64,000 nt of DNA. Source: Penicillium oxalicum. Its lineage: Eukaryota; Ascomycota; Eurotiomycetes; Eurotiales; Aspergillaceae. The translations under genes and the position numbers were made by a program. The stretch spans positions 2,294,001 through 2,358,000 of the forward strand of contig NC_064654.1 of assembly GCF_001723175.1 (NCBI RefSeq). The letters are read 5' to 3'. This document shows, in pieces, positions 22,117-34,100 of this stretch. How positions within the stretch are numbered: the stretch's first letter is position 1; the number at the start of each line of letters is the position of its first letter. The notes below the pieces were generated by a model that was given only the letters and a program-made list of their open reading frames with translations, made no database searches and was not told where the DNA came from.

Positions 22117-24530
22117 ATGCAGCTTGTCAGGAGCATCGTATTTTCGCTACTGGCAGCGTCCAGTCTTGCCATACCAAGAAATATTGATGTCCAAAAACCG
22201 GCGATTCAGTCTGGGCCAACGCAATATAGTCTGAAGCAACCGCCTCTGACGACACCATGGACAGATCAGGTGGGAACGAATCCGTGGCCTGAATACCCTC
22301 GGCCACAAATGCAGAGAACTCAATGGCAGAATCTCAATGGAATCTGGCAATACAGACGTGCCTCTGGTCTCACAGAAATTCAAAATCCTCCTTTTGGTCA
22401 AAATCTGGATCAGGAGGTTCTCATTCCGTCTTGTCTGGAGAGCGGTCTGTCAGGTCAGATACTTCTCTTTGAGCTCGGTGAATAAACCTGAGTGATCGCG
22501 AATTGTGACTGAATAAATCATCCAGGCATTCAAGGAAGTTCCACCCTCTATTCGTGGTTCCTGACTCATTTTGAAGTACCTTCTTCGTGGAACGGCCAGC
22601 AGATCCTGCTGAATTTTGATGCCGTTGACTACGAGGCTACTGTCTTTGTCAACGGGCAGAACGTTGGATTCAACAGAGGAGGATACTATCACTTCACGTT
22701 GGATGTGACTGGATTCGTGAAACCGGGGAAATCAAATGAATTGTACGGTGACATGAGCTTCTTTCTGTTTTTTTTTTTTTCTATTTCCTACTCAACTAAC
22801 ACGTCGTCAAGGCTCGTCTTTGTGCATGATCCGACCGATTCCGGTGACTATGTGATTCCAATTGGCAAGCAGACACTGCGACCAAGCCATATCTTCTATA
22901 CGCCCTGCAGTGGCATTTGGCAGACAGTGTGGATTGAGCCCGCGCCTGTGAAACACGTCACTCAACTTGATGTGGACGCAGACATGAACGGCCAGGGTCA
23001 GTTGAGCTCCATGTTATTATTATTTTTTTATAAAAAAAACTTTACGGTGGTAGAATAAGACTGACGACGGCTGCAGTCAACATGACGGTTCATACTTCCT
23101 CACCTGATGATACCGGCAAGGTTCAAGTAACCGTGCATGACGGTGACCGCGTCATTGCATCTCATGAGGGACCATCCAACCGACCATTCCAGTTCCAAGT
23201 TGACTCGGTGAAACTGTGGTCTCCCGATGCGCCCAATCTCTACAGCCTCACAGTCAAAGTGGACCAAGATCAGATTGAGAGCTACACGGGATTTCGAACG
23301 ATCGGAAAAGGTACCGTCAATGGCATTGTTCGGCCTTTACTCAACGGAGAATTCGTCTTCATGTTCGGTACCCTGGACCAAGGATATTGGCCCGACGGGA
23401 TCTATGTGCCTCCCACCAAGGAAGCAATGATCTACGATCTGAAGCTGTTGAAGCGCCTTGGGTTCAACAGCGTGCGCAAACATGTAAGAGGCTCCGTGGA
23501 AGGTCCGCAATCAAGATGGTTCCTGGAGACTAACATGATGAGGATCCAGATCAAAATCGAGCCGCAATTGTTCTATCGTGCTTGCGATGAGATAGGTCTC
23601 CTTGTGATCCAGGATATGCCCTCACTCCGACCGCTGCAGGGGGTCTTGCCCAATGCTGCTCAGCAGGTTGAGTTTGCTCGTCAACTTGATCTGCTTGTCA
23701 ATCAACTCAAGAGTTTCCCTAGCATTGCCACCTGGGTAAGGAGAAAAAAAATTGGAACTTACGAATTAACAGCGTCATGCTAACAGGACATTTTCTAGGT
23801 CATTTACAACGAAGGCTGGGGTCAAATCACCAGCTACTATCCCGAGTTCGAACTGACCGACCGTGTTCAACAATTGGACCCCACTCGACTGGTCGACTCC
23901 ACGACGGGTTGGATTGATCATGGAGCCGGTGACTTCAGCGTGAGTTCTCTTCCAGATTTTCGAGGCGGCGTCTGCGTCTCAAGGCGTCAAGCTTAACCCC
24001 CACATCAGGACAATCACCACTATGCGAACCCACAATGCGGAAGCCCCTTCTACTCGACCCCATCTAGTCCCTACATCCCAAGAGGATCGGTCTTCAAGGA
24101 GAGTTCGGCGGTCTAGGCCACAATGTGTCCATTGAACAGTAAGTTGTCAAGATGGTCCACCCAAGCCACAGCCTGGGCCATGAGAAAAGGAAACCAAGAC
24201 ACGGTCTCATTGGCTAACCCTTGCTCCAGTTTGTGGAATGTTCAAGCGGCGATCAACACCATCGATCAAACATACGAACTTGACGAGACTATTGAAATCT
24301 GGAACTACCGTAGCCACATCATGCTTGCTGAACTGCAAGATCAGACCAAGCGATTTGCTTGCAGTGGTGGAATCTGGACTCAAACGACGGATGTTGAGGG
24401 TGAAGTCAATGGACTCGTCACGTATGATCGCAGATTAGTTCGTGCGGATGAAACACAGTGGAAGGCCGACATCCAAGCTCTCTATGATACCGCGGCCGCA
24501 CATGGCAACGCCAGAAGGGGAAGATTGTGA
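22117..24530 (+). pseudogene. Secreted glycoside hydrolase family 2 protein, broken by a frameshift
   Basis: GH2 retaining glycosidase; substrate uncertain (beta-galactosidase/glucuronidase-like). Exons are 22117-22453, 22526-22742, 22812-22996, 23077-23483, 23550-23735, 23799-23939, 24009-24138 and 24230-24530, about 633 aa if intact. The signal peptide at 22117 (VRSIVFSLLAASSLA) sets the start. The sugar-binding jelly roll (QNLNGIWQYR, FVNGQNVGFNRGGYYHF) is followed by the Ig-like domain and then the barrel. The acid/base Glu is in VIYNEGWGQ. In exon 7 the frame slips at about 24080-24090: the straight reading stops at 24114-24116, while the next frame gives the nucleophile motif LQGEFGGLGHN and runs on to FACSGGIWTQTTDVEGEVNG. 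The unshifted product would lack the nucleophile. All splice junctions look functional, so this is either an assembly indel or a very young pseudogene. Confidence 0.8.
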
Positions 24531-26875
24531 GAGTATAGATAACTCTTTGAAGTGAGAGAGCATGACAGCTGCACAGATATTTTTTCATGACATTGCTTTT
24601 TTTTCGTTTTCTTCTTTTGGCCGATTTCGGATTGGTCGATTGAGTTTTGTGTGTCTCCGAGGGAATATCCAACTTGGTCCAGGGATTCCAGGCTTCCAAT
24701 TCAAATGTCATCTTTCCTGATTTTGCAGGTGAAGTGTGTAATCCGAGGGACTTGTTTCATGCTCCAATCACGCCTTCAAAGCGGCATATGATAGCTCCAA
24801 ATGACGGATCAAACCTTGGCTCGTTCCAAAGATCTTCAAACCATAATCGGATAGATGTCAATGAGATCAGTGCTGAGCGTGTGGACTGTACAGAACAGAA
24901 CACCACTTGGTGATTCCCCCCAGATTAACTCTTCCTCCGTCTGATTCTTCCAGGTTCCGCATTCTCGACCGTGAGAGTTTCGAATCAACCTCTTTACTGA
25001 TCTCATCCGCTAGGTCACACTCTCGATTGGCAGTGGAGCCTTGAGTCTCTGGGACTATTACATTCGTCTCGTTAATGAATGCTGGATAGGACAGGCTGAA
25101 GATGTGAAGAGAGTCTAATTGCTGGTCCGTGCATGTCTACAGTCTTTTTGAGTGACTGTATCTGGAGGTGATACTGGTATGTAAGAGAGAGAGAGAGAGA
25201 GAGGGAGGGAGTCGTTAACTGCACTGGCGCACACGTGCAGAACTGCATTGTACACCTTCCATTCTTATTTCTCCGAGGGTCCGGCTCCGAGGATGTGCCG
25301 AGGAGTGGAGCTATCGCGACACTTTTATGGGGCGACTCATCATGCTACACGACAGAACTCCCGCCAGGATCGCGACGGAAGGACCCAGAGACACTTCCTG
25401 ACAAGGCGGCCCGTGGGCTGTGGGCTGCCGTTTTCTTAGTTTCCACTCATAACGGCATCCAATTTCGTCCGCAACCGTTGCGAGGAGTCTCATGAATCCT
25501 TTGAGATCTTAGTGTGCCTTTCTGACAAGTATAAAGTCAAATATTCCCCCTCCCCCCACTCCTGAGGTATCAGAATAAAAAAATGTCAAGAAGAACAAGT
25601 CTCTCAACCGGAAAATATCTGACCAGTCTGAAACCTGAACAAATGGACACGTGAGATTGGAGCTCGTGTGCCGACGTGGAACTTGAAACCGTTTTCCGTT
25701 GCGTCCTTGACGTGTCACTTTCCGTTAAGGTTGGGATGGGCGCGTGGGCTGACGCTTCAACAAATTGCCCGGTCCTCCCACCCGTACATGATACGTCGCC
25801 TTTTGGTCCATCGTGCATGGAGGTTGACGAACCGTAGCGACGTGATGGGTCGAGCGGTCTCCATTTCCATGTGCTCATTTTCCACGTGTGCTCGGCTTCT
25901 TTCTGCCAAGCTGGAAATTCTCCTTTTTCGCGTGGAAGTTGCCTGCAGGAGTTCACAGTTCCCCTGCTGGAAGAGACGCAGGAAAAGAATCGTCAAGGAG
26001 CTTGTCGTATAGCGTATGAGGACTGCACTCTTGAAAAGCAGACTCTCCCGGCTCCACCGCACAGACAAAAATGTCTGTCCAGGTGGTCCTTGATTCAATG
26101 CCTAAACTTTAGCTCGCGATAAAACGGATGCGAGAAGGTCTCGCCAGGATCAGCCCATATTTCTCCGTTCGCTCTCGGATCGATTCGATCCACCCCAAGA
26201 TCATTTCGGAGACTCAACTTGACATGACTCATAATCTCGCAGTGATGAATGGTCTGATCCTTCCTAAAAGATCCATCACCTGCGTTGCAAGTGGCTCGTC
26301 ACAGTTAGCTGTCATATCGCGAAGGTTCAAGAGGGAATTCCATCTCGCCAAGGATCGGAACACCAGGGGAAATCTTTGAAGGAACACAATTTCCTGCGGC
26401 GGATTAGTGTGCCTGAATCATGACTTCACTGAAGGAGCATGTTTTTCGTTCTAATTGATTTTTTTTGGAGACCCCTTTTCGTGATCCGAGGCGCACTGAT
26501 GTTTTTTTTTTCTTTTTCCATTTCTTTTTCTTCTATGACCATGTAATCCGGAAAATTGAGCATTGAGGTGATGGTGTGAAACAAGTATATAACAGCCCGT
26601 CTCTGTTTTTGTACATCCACCCTACACGTCTCATCAAACAGCTCAGAGCGACCCCAGCTCCATCTGGTTATTCCATCCATCTTCTCAGCCACACTCTCTT
26701 CCAAAGGGAGTCGCTAGCTTCCTCTCTGACACGAGGACAAAAAAGTTCGATCCTCTTGGAGTATCCATTTGTTCATTTGAAACTGGCAGCAACAGCAGAG
26801 CTCAACTGGAACCTACCGCGAAATACAATCAACTGGAGACCCATTTGATTCGTCACCACCATCCCCCTCGTCAGT
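24531..26875. other. Intergenic, no gene recognised
   Basis: About 2.3 kb between GH2 and the protoglobin gene. It has a short GA run near 25182-25203 and T-rich tracts near 26460-26535. The ~130-codon minus-strand frame at 25956-25570 has no protein character. The right end is presumably the protoglobin promoter. Confidence 0.4.
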
Positions 26876-27970
26876 ATGGCATGCGACTATGGGCTGGGAT
26901 CTGGCTTCGAGCCGAAGCATATTGATCGTAAATCACTCTACGTCAGCCTGGAGGAACGAATCAAGTACCTGCATGACTTTCTCGACTTTAACTCTAGTAA
27001 GTGGTGCCCCCCGCCTCATCGGACGGATCTTGGAATCCCTCGATTGCCATTCCCCACGCTCCACGACAGTTACTAATGTGGCCTCGCTCTACGCAGCCGA
27101 CATTGAGGCCCTCCAGTCGGGCTCCAAATATATCAAACAACTTATTCCCGCAGTCGTCAATCTCGTCTACAAGAAGCTATTGCAGTATGATATCACTTCA
27201 CGAGCTTTCCACACCCGAAACACGGCCGACGAGACCACCCCGGACAAGGAGTGGTTGGACGAAGAAACACCCCAGATTCAGCGACGAAAGATGTTTCTCC
27301 GCTGGTATCTCATCAAACTCTGTTCAGATCCCACCAGTATTGACTTCTGGAGATACTTGAGCAAAGTCGGGTACGTTAACAGACCACGTCGAGACTCCGC
27401 TTGTCCCGTTCGATGGGCGGCTCCTCCGTGCCCGCCACCGTCACCTTCACCCGAGACCCGACTGACATGATCAACAGGATGATGCACTGCGGCCAAGAGC
27501 GCCTTCATCCGCTCAACATCGAATTCATCCACATCAACGCCTGCGTGGGTTACATCCAGGATATCTTCATCGAGGCACTCCTCTCCCATCCCCGCATCGC
27601 CCTCCCACAAAAGATCGCACTCGTGCGAGCTGTCAACAAGATCCTCTGGATCCAGAATGACCTGTTCGCCAAATGGCGACTGCGTGACGGCGAGGAATAC
27701 GCCGATGAAATGTCCGTGTACAGCTTTGGTTCGGGCAAAGAAGGGTACGTCGGAGACAAGAAGGTTTTGGGCGACGAGACGAGCCAGCTGGGAGATGATG
27801 ACGGGGCCAGCATTTTGAGTAGTGTGGCCCCTTCCACGCATACAAGTCAGACGACTCACACCATCTCTTCCACATCTTCGCCGGCGGCCTCGAAAGCATC
27901 TGCATGTCCCTTTGCCGAGTTGGCTCAGGCTCGTGGGGCGGCTAGCGAGACTAAGATCTGGGCAAATTGA
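26876..27970 (+). CDS. Fungal protoglobin-domain (globin-sensor) protein
   Basis: Exons are 26876-26996, 27097-27370 and 27478-27970, giving 295 aa; introns GTAAGT...CGCAG and GTACGT...ACAG. Residues ~1-210 match the all-helical fungal protoglobin family: GSGFEPKHIDRKSLY, RIKYLHDFLDFNSTDIEAL, KKLLQYDITSRAFHTRN, RRKMFLRWYLIKLCSD and LHPLNIEFIHINACVGYIQDI. Globin-sensor domains of this kind bind haem in bacteria and archaea. A His in the LHPLNIEFIHI segment is a candidate proximal ligand, but haem binding here is inference. The C-terminal ~80 residues are a disordered Ser/Thr/Ala-rich tail containing SACPFAELAQ. There is no fused signalling output domain, so the partner is unknown. It is probably cytosolic, since no targeting signal is seen. 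Oxygen, NO or redox sensing is plausible but unproven. Confidence 0.87.
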
Positions 27971-29367
27971 CGAGAGAATCTCCCGTGGCCGGTTTTTCCT
28001 ACTCATTTTCAAGTTTTTTTTTTCGTTTTTTTGGAGGGGTTTGAAGATCGCATTACTGTCCGGCGTTGGGCATAACTTGATGCAGCGTGGAGTTTTCTTC
28101 GATTCTCATCCAATAGCATATTCCTCTGTGATTCAAGCCTTTTGCTTGTTTCTCTGCTTTGAACTCAATACACGCACCTCACTGTCTTGTTGAGTATTTC
28201 TTTCTGCATGCCGGTGTTTTCCTTTTCAATAGTTTGCATCATAGTGTTCCGACCAAAGCTCAGAGAGGGAGGCCTCCCTGTGCATTTCCATGAGAAAGGT
28301 CAAACGGGACAGACACGTGCGTCATGCCGGCACCTGCAAAGACATCCAACAATCGTCGATCGTGCCGACTTTGGTTCCCGCGGCGGCTGGACGTGGGAGT
28401 ATGAACCACTAAACTTTAATTAAGAGGGCCGGATGCACATCTCGGGAGTTACGCCCACACTCGGTTGGTTCAGTTAACTGGCTGGACCTGGACGCTTTGG
28501 CGATGAATCCGCGACCCACGGCAATTACAGCTCTCCTGGAGGGCTTTGATGGGTCGAATCGTGATAACCTTATCTCCGTTCCTTAAATCCGCCTCGTGGC
28601 CAATCTTTTTTCTCAGCCAGTCAATCGACTCGACGGTGGTACAACTCGACCGGCAAACATCCAACTACTGTGGAAGGTACTGCAGTAGTCATCTGCCGTA
28701 TGTACCTCCGACGAGCTGAGCCAGGCACCACATCCGAGACTCACCGCTGCGTCGGATTTACGGGTATCGTTCAGCAGTTTCATTGGGTGATCGCTAGTCC
28801 CACCACGTAGGCCATCTTCCATTTGTCGATGATTGCATTGACAGGCCTGGCCTCGGTTCCTCCTCCACTCGAACCGCCCATGTCGAAGGTTCTTGACGCC
28901 CCTTTGGCGGGGTACACCAGCCAGGCAAGAAGGTTGGGTCCCTACGAGTAGCGACCGATGAACTGTGAGACGACTGGATCGTCTGGAGAGTGACAACTTC
29001 ATACTTCGTTCTGACTGGAGCACGTCGGACACGGATCGTCCGATGCGGGCCACAACGGAACCTGAGCGCGTGGCGGCAGTGTAGCTCTTGTATTAGCCAG
29101 CGGGGTCGCGGTGGGATGGCCAGAAAAGAAGAACCGCAGATCTGCTGCTGCTATTGCTGCTGATCCATATTTCTCTGATTTCAATCCAACCAGGGGGAGA
29201 AAAAAAAGGGACAGAATTATCTTTGTATGTACTCCCGACTCGAGACTGACTGATTAACGATTCTCATCTTTTCCAAGTTACACTCTCTTCGGCCATCGTA
29301 CCGTGATCCTCCTCCCCTCTCTGCCAATCCTCCCTCCTATCTCACGACGCAAGATCAAAGAGAAGCC
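27971..29367. other. Intergenic, no gene recognised
   Basis: 1.4 kb between the protoglobin stop and the aldehyde dehydrogenase ATG. T-rich just after the protoglobin stop; the last ~100 bp are pyrimidine-rich, a typical promoter/leader. Nothing else was recognised. Confidence 0.4.
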
Positions 29368-30922
29368 ATGGCCTCGAACGCAGTGACGCCACTCATCATC
29401 AACAATGAATCCATCGTGACAGACATCAAATTCGAGGTCCACGCGCCGGCCACGGGTGAGCTCTCCGGGTACTGCGCAGGTGCATCGGTCGACGATGCAA
29501 AGCGCGCCGTCGAGTGCGCCCAGGCAGCCTTCCCCGCCTGGAGCAAGACCAAGGCCTTTGACCGTCGCGACATCCTACTCAAGGCCGGTGAGGTCATGTT
29601 GGCGCGCAAGGAGGAGCTCATTGCGTTGCAGATGGAGGAGACCGGAGCGGGACGGCTCTTTGTGGAGCATACTTTCCACATGGGCGTCAACTTTGTCAAG
29701 GACTTTGCCGGGCGGATCTCAACCATCGAGGGCAAAGTGCCGAGTGTGAACGTGGACGGAGAGAATGCGATCATCTACAAGGAGCCTTATGGTGTGATTC
29801 TGAGCATTGCGCCATGGTAAGCCAAAGATTGCCTCTTTCTTTCATTCAACGTTTCTTCTTTTCCTTGCGAACGATCTCCGCTTTCTTCACGACTCTGTCT
29901 GCCATCGAGCCAGGCTAATGGTACCTTTGCCTCGTCGCTGTTCCAGGAATGCGCCTTTGATCCTGGGCATGCGCGCCATCGCGCTGCCTCTGGCCGCCGG
30001 TAACACAATCGTCTTCAAGGGCTCGGAGCTGTCACCCAAGTGCTTCTGGGCTCTCGGTGACATTTTCCGTGAGGCTGGTCTCCCCGCAGGCTGCCTGAAC
30101 GTGCTGTACCATCAGACCTCCGATGCCGCCGCCGTGACCAATACTCTGATTGCCCACCCCTATGTTCGCAAGATCAACTTTACCGGTAGCACCCATGTGG
30201 GCTCCATCATTGCCTCCACCGCCGGAAAATACATCAAGCCGGTCTTGTTGGAACTGGGTGGGAAGGCGTCCGCAATCGTCTTGGACGATGCGGACCTCGA
30301 CAAGGCCGCCATGAACTGCGCACTGGGATCCTTTATGCATGTGAGTTGACATATTTTCGGGAGTTACAGGAGAAGTTGCGGGGGCTCTAGAAATGGCGAA
30401 TAAGGAAATGGAGACACTCATACTAATCATCCTGGTGTTGGTTTTTTTTCAGTCCGGTCAAATTTGCATGTCGACCGAACGCATCGTCGTCCAAAGCGCT
30501 GTCGCCGATCAGTTCCGCCAAAAGGTCGCCGAACATGCTGAGAAGCTGTTTGGCAAGGATGTGCCAGCCCTGTGCCTTGTGAACGCTGCGGCCGTCACCA
30601 AGAACAAGAAGCTCGTCGCTGACGCCGTCTCACGCGGAGCCAAGGTGATCTTTGGCGATGCCAACGGCAATGAGGGCCGCGATACTCAAATGCGACCCAT
30701 CATCGTGGATGGGGTCACCCAGGAGATGGATCTGTACAAGACGGAATCTTTCGGTCCGACTGTATCGCTGTTTGTTGTGGATTCGGAAGAAGAGGCTATC
30801 GCGCTGGCCAACGATACCGAGTACGGTCTCACCGCGGCCGTGTATACGCAAAACTTGTTCCGCGGCCTGCGTGTTGCCAAGCAAGTTGAATCTGGGTGAG
30901 TTGCTGACCTTTTTCTTTTTAT

Positions 30923-30974
<52 letters not shown>

Positions 30975-31164
30975 CTTGCGCGTCAAAACTACTGACACGG
31001 TCCACGTTCCATATTCCAGTGCGGTCCACATCAATGCGCTGACGATTCACGACGAGCCTGTTTTGCCTCATGGTGGGTGGAAGAGCAGTGGATTTGGTCG
31101 CTTTGGCGGTGTCTCTGGATACGACGAATTCCTTCAGACCAAGGTTGTCACCTGGCATGAGTAG
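29368..31164 (+). CDS. NAD(P)-dependent aldehyde dehydrogenase, salicylaldehyde/vanillin dehydrogenase-like
   Basis: Oxidises an aldehyde, probably aromatic, to the acid. Exons are 29368-29816, 29947-30340, 30453-30895 and 31020-31164, giving 476 aa, as usual for the group. Landmarks are IAPWNAPLILGMRAIALPLAAG (Rossmann fold and catalytic Asn), INFTGSTHVGSIIA, general base Glu252 in LLELGGKAS, nucleophile Cys286 in SGQICMSTERI, and TESFGPTVSLFVVDSEEEA. The C-terminus has the family pattern HGGWKSSGFGRFGG. No targeting signal is seen, so it is probably cytosolic. Intron 3 contains a 44-nt (TC)22 repeat before a normal acceptor (ATTCCAG). Substrate assignment to the salicylaldehyde/vanillin subgroup rests on overall pattern and is not certain. 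No pathway neighbours are present. Confidence 0.91.
30927..30970. repeat. (TC)22 microsatellite in aldehyde dehydrogenase intron 3
   Basis: Perfect dinucleotide repeat of 44 bases between the donor at 30896 and the acceptor at 31019. It extends the pyrimidine content of the intron without breaking splice signals. Probably length-polymorphic between strains. Confidence 0.9.
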
Positions 31165-34100
31165 AGGACATGTCGTTTTTATTCGTGGCCGGTTTATCTC
31201 TTTTGACTTTTCTTGTGTCTTCCGGCGAAGACGCTTGTGTGGAGATTACTGGTTTTTTTTGGTTCAATTCTTTTCATTCCTCCGTATGAAATTTTTCATA
31301 TCTCTTGTCTGTATATGTACTTGAATCTATTGGAATGAGACCGATGGTGGTTATGACAGACGGCCGATGAGCAACCCATGACTCCGTCCTAATACGTAGC
31401 CACTGGTGGAGTCTGATATCCACAGCCTGGTCCACCAGTAGAAGTCGCCGATACTGTTGAAACAGAACCCCTCTTTCTCTCATCCATCATGTTGACGGGA
31501 CTCGCTTGGTCCTGCAGTCCCTTGCATATGACCCGATATTGGAAACCCAAAGAGCAAAGTATCCGCAGACAAGATCCTATAACACCGGCTCTTAGTGAGA
31601 AAGATATCCAAATAGAACCGATCAGGTCACTACTAGAGATTGATAAAAAGCACGTTTGTCTGACCTATGCGTGTGGATATGGATCCAGCCTTCTAATCTA
31701 CTAGGAGGCACTCCTAAATTCTAATAGGTAACTACCTAAGTATGTCAGTAAGACGATATGCCCGTTATACATTCGTAGATCCATTACCAGTACCTGCCTC
31801 GTCTGTAGGTTGGACATCCACCTAGCATCGATACACGTATTGATTGCAAAGTAGCCAAGATCATACATTAATAGATATACTAGTCGAAAGGGTAGTCTCC
31901 CTTGGCACTGCGGGGCTTCAACATATGAACAACCATTCCCCCATGTCCAATTGCCCACCTTCCCTCGGACTCTCCCCGTAGAATAACAAAAAAAGGCTAT
32001 CCATATGTACCCATGTATAGTGTATGTCGGCCCTCCCCCACGCCCCATTCGTTACAAGTTCAACTCAAAGCAACCTTGACGCTTTGACTTTAAATGAGGG
32101 TGCATAGGTACGGAAGAAGAACAAGAAGGAAAAGGACGGGAAAGAAATGAAAAAAAAAACCTGAGCCTGAATCTACCTGAATCAGGGTTGAGCAGGGAGC
32201 CGGGGTCAGTAGTAGCGACGGCGGCTACAGTCCGATATTTGATTCCTTGAACACTACCTTGTGGACTGTTCTTGGCGGGGGAAGCGGGAAAAAAGCGGGC
32301 TGTTGGGAGGTTGAAGACTGGCGGAGATGCCGACGTTGATGCTGGTGACTTTCTGCATTGTACTCTAGATTTATTTCTATCAGAGGTATATCATATGAGT
32401 GTAAAATGAGGCTAGTGGGTAGGTTTGAATATGTGGGTTTGATTGCTGATTCACTAGGTTGCAGATTTGCCCAGGTTATCTTCGGTTGGGTAGTCGACGG
32501 GAATCTCCGATAGATGGACGACTAGGTCCTACCCTAGTTTTGCAGCCGCAGGCAGGTATTCTACTTCATGGGGATGTGTTGTATGGATGTGCGTTTGTAG
32601 TGCGATGTCTAAATAGTCGGGGCGTCTTTTAGAGAATTTTTTGTTATAAATTTAGTAGGTCAGATTGGGCGTGGTTCCTTGATAATTCTAGTTTTCTTGG
32701 AAGAGATCATCATAGCGTGGATCTAATATGTGTAAAGTCTGCAGGCACAAGAGCAAATTGAGCGGTAGCCTGGCACAGGTCAACATATCGAATATTTCAT
32801 ACCTCCAGGGAATTGAGCAGGAAAAGAACATCGCAGGCATTAATGTTAGATCTAGGTACTTTGTGAGGGAAGGCCGGTCATGCACGGCACTGCATTGCCT
32901 GGTGTGGTGTAGTGTTTCGGGTTGTGCACTCTGCAGGAGACTGCAGAAGAGTCTTGTCTTATTGCAGCGAGAGGACTTTTTTTTCGGTGATCAACCTGAT
33001 TCTGTCCCCGTCGGTTCGTCAAATGAGTCAATAATGGTGATTCTGGTCCTGGTTTAGATGTCACGGGGTTGACTATTGGGTATGGGTAAGACTGCAAGCG
33101 CGTTTCACTTCACTCTGGGAGGTGCAGGTCTCCCTTGATGGTGGAGGCGCAGTAGGACGGCCGCGAATGCGGGATACAGTGCTAAGAAAAGTTGAGGAAC
33201 TTCCACGAGGAGGTTGAGGGGTGAATACCAGTATCGGTGCGATAGTAGACACTAGACAGGGACCTCTATTCAGGATTGCTACCTAGGTTAGTAAGCTATT
33301 GAGTAAATGTCGCGTTGATGTGGAGTTGGTTTTCCCGTTATTATCTCGTCAGCGGACCTTGTCCTGGCTGACTTGGGGCTGACGGGGGAGGATCCATGTA
33401 TCTTGGTTCGAGTATAGGCCAAGTGTGCTCCTGCAGGGCTGTCAGGTACGAGTGTGCTTCATGCCCGTCGGCCTGATCGCACGCTGGGATTTGGTGGAGG
33501 ACTGGAGTCGAGACCAAGGCAAGCAGCACCCGAGTCACCAGGTAGAACGTGCAGTTGGAAGTTGTGCTACGTAAGAGATAGAGAATATAGTAGAGACTGG
33601 ATGACTAGGTGCATATTATACTCTGTGTTGGACGCAGGGTGACTATACTTCATCACATCTTCAAGATATGGTCAATCTCGTAGGGGTTCATGATCATATA
33701 CCCAGTCACATCGCTCCCAAGGATTCCAGCGTCCATCTTGTTCACATAGCAGACTGGCTCGAATGTAAGGGGAATCTCTTACTTTGACGTCAGATGTCAG
33801 GTCTCTCTCTGAGCTCCATTCGCAAGGTGTATCACTGTATATCACACTCCCTGAAAAGCTCGGAGAAAAACATGCGACCTCCACACCACGATGCCAAGGG
33901 TGAGGCTAAACGAGAGAGATCCAAAATTAGGACCATTTACTTGATCCTGCTCCCTTTCTTCTCCCGTCCCGGAGCCGCGGACGAGAACCGACCGATTCTA
34001 GTAAAATACAGTAAAATACCATTAACATACAGTATGGCGGCTGTCAGACTGGAGTCGAGCTGAAAAGTCTAGCAGGCCCCGGCAGCTTTTCAGCCCCCAA

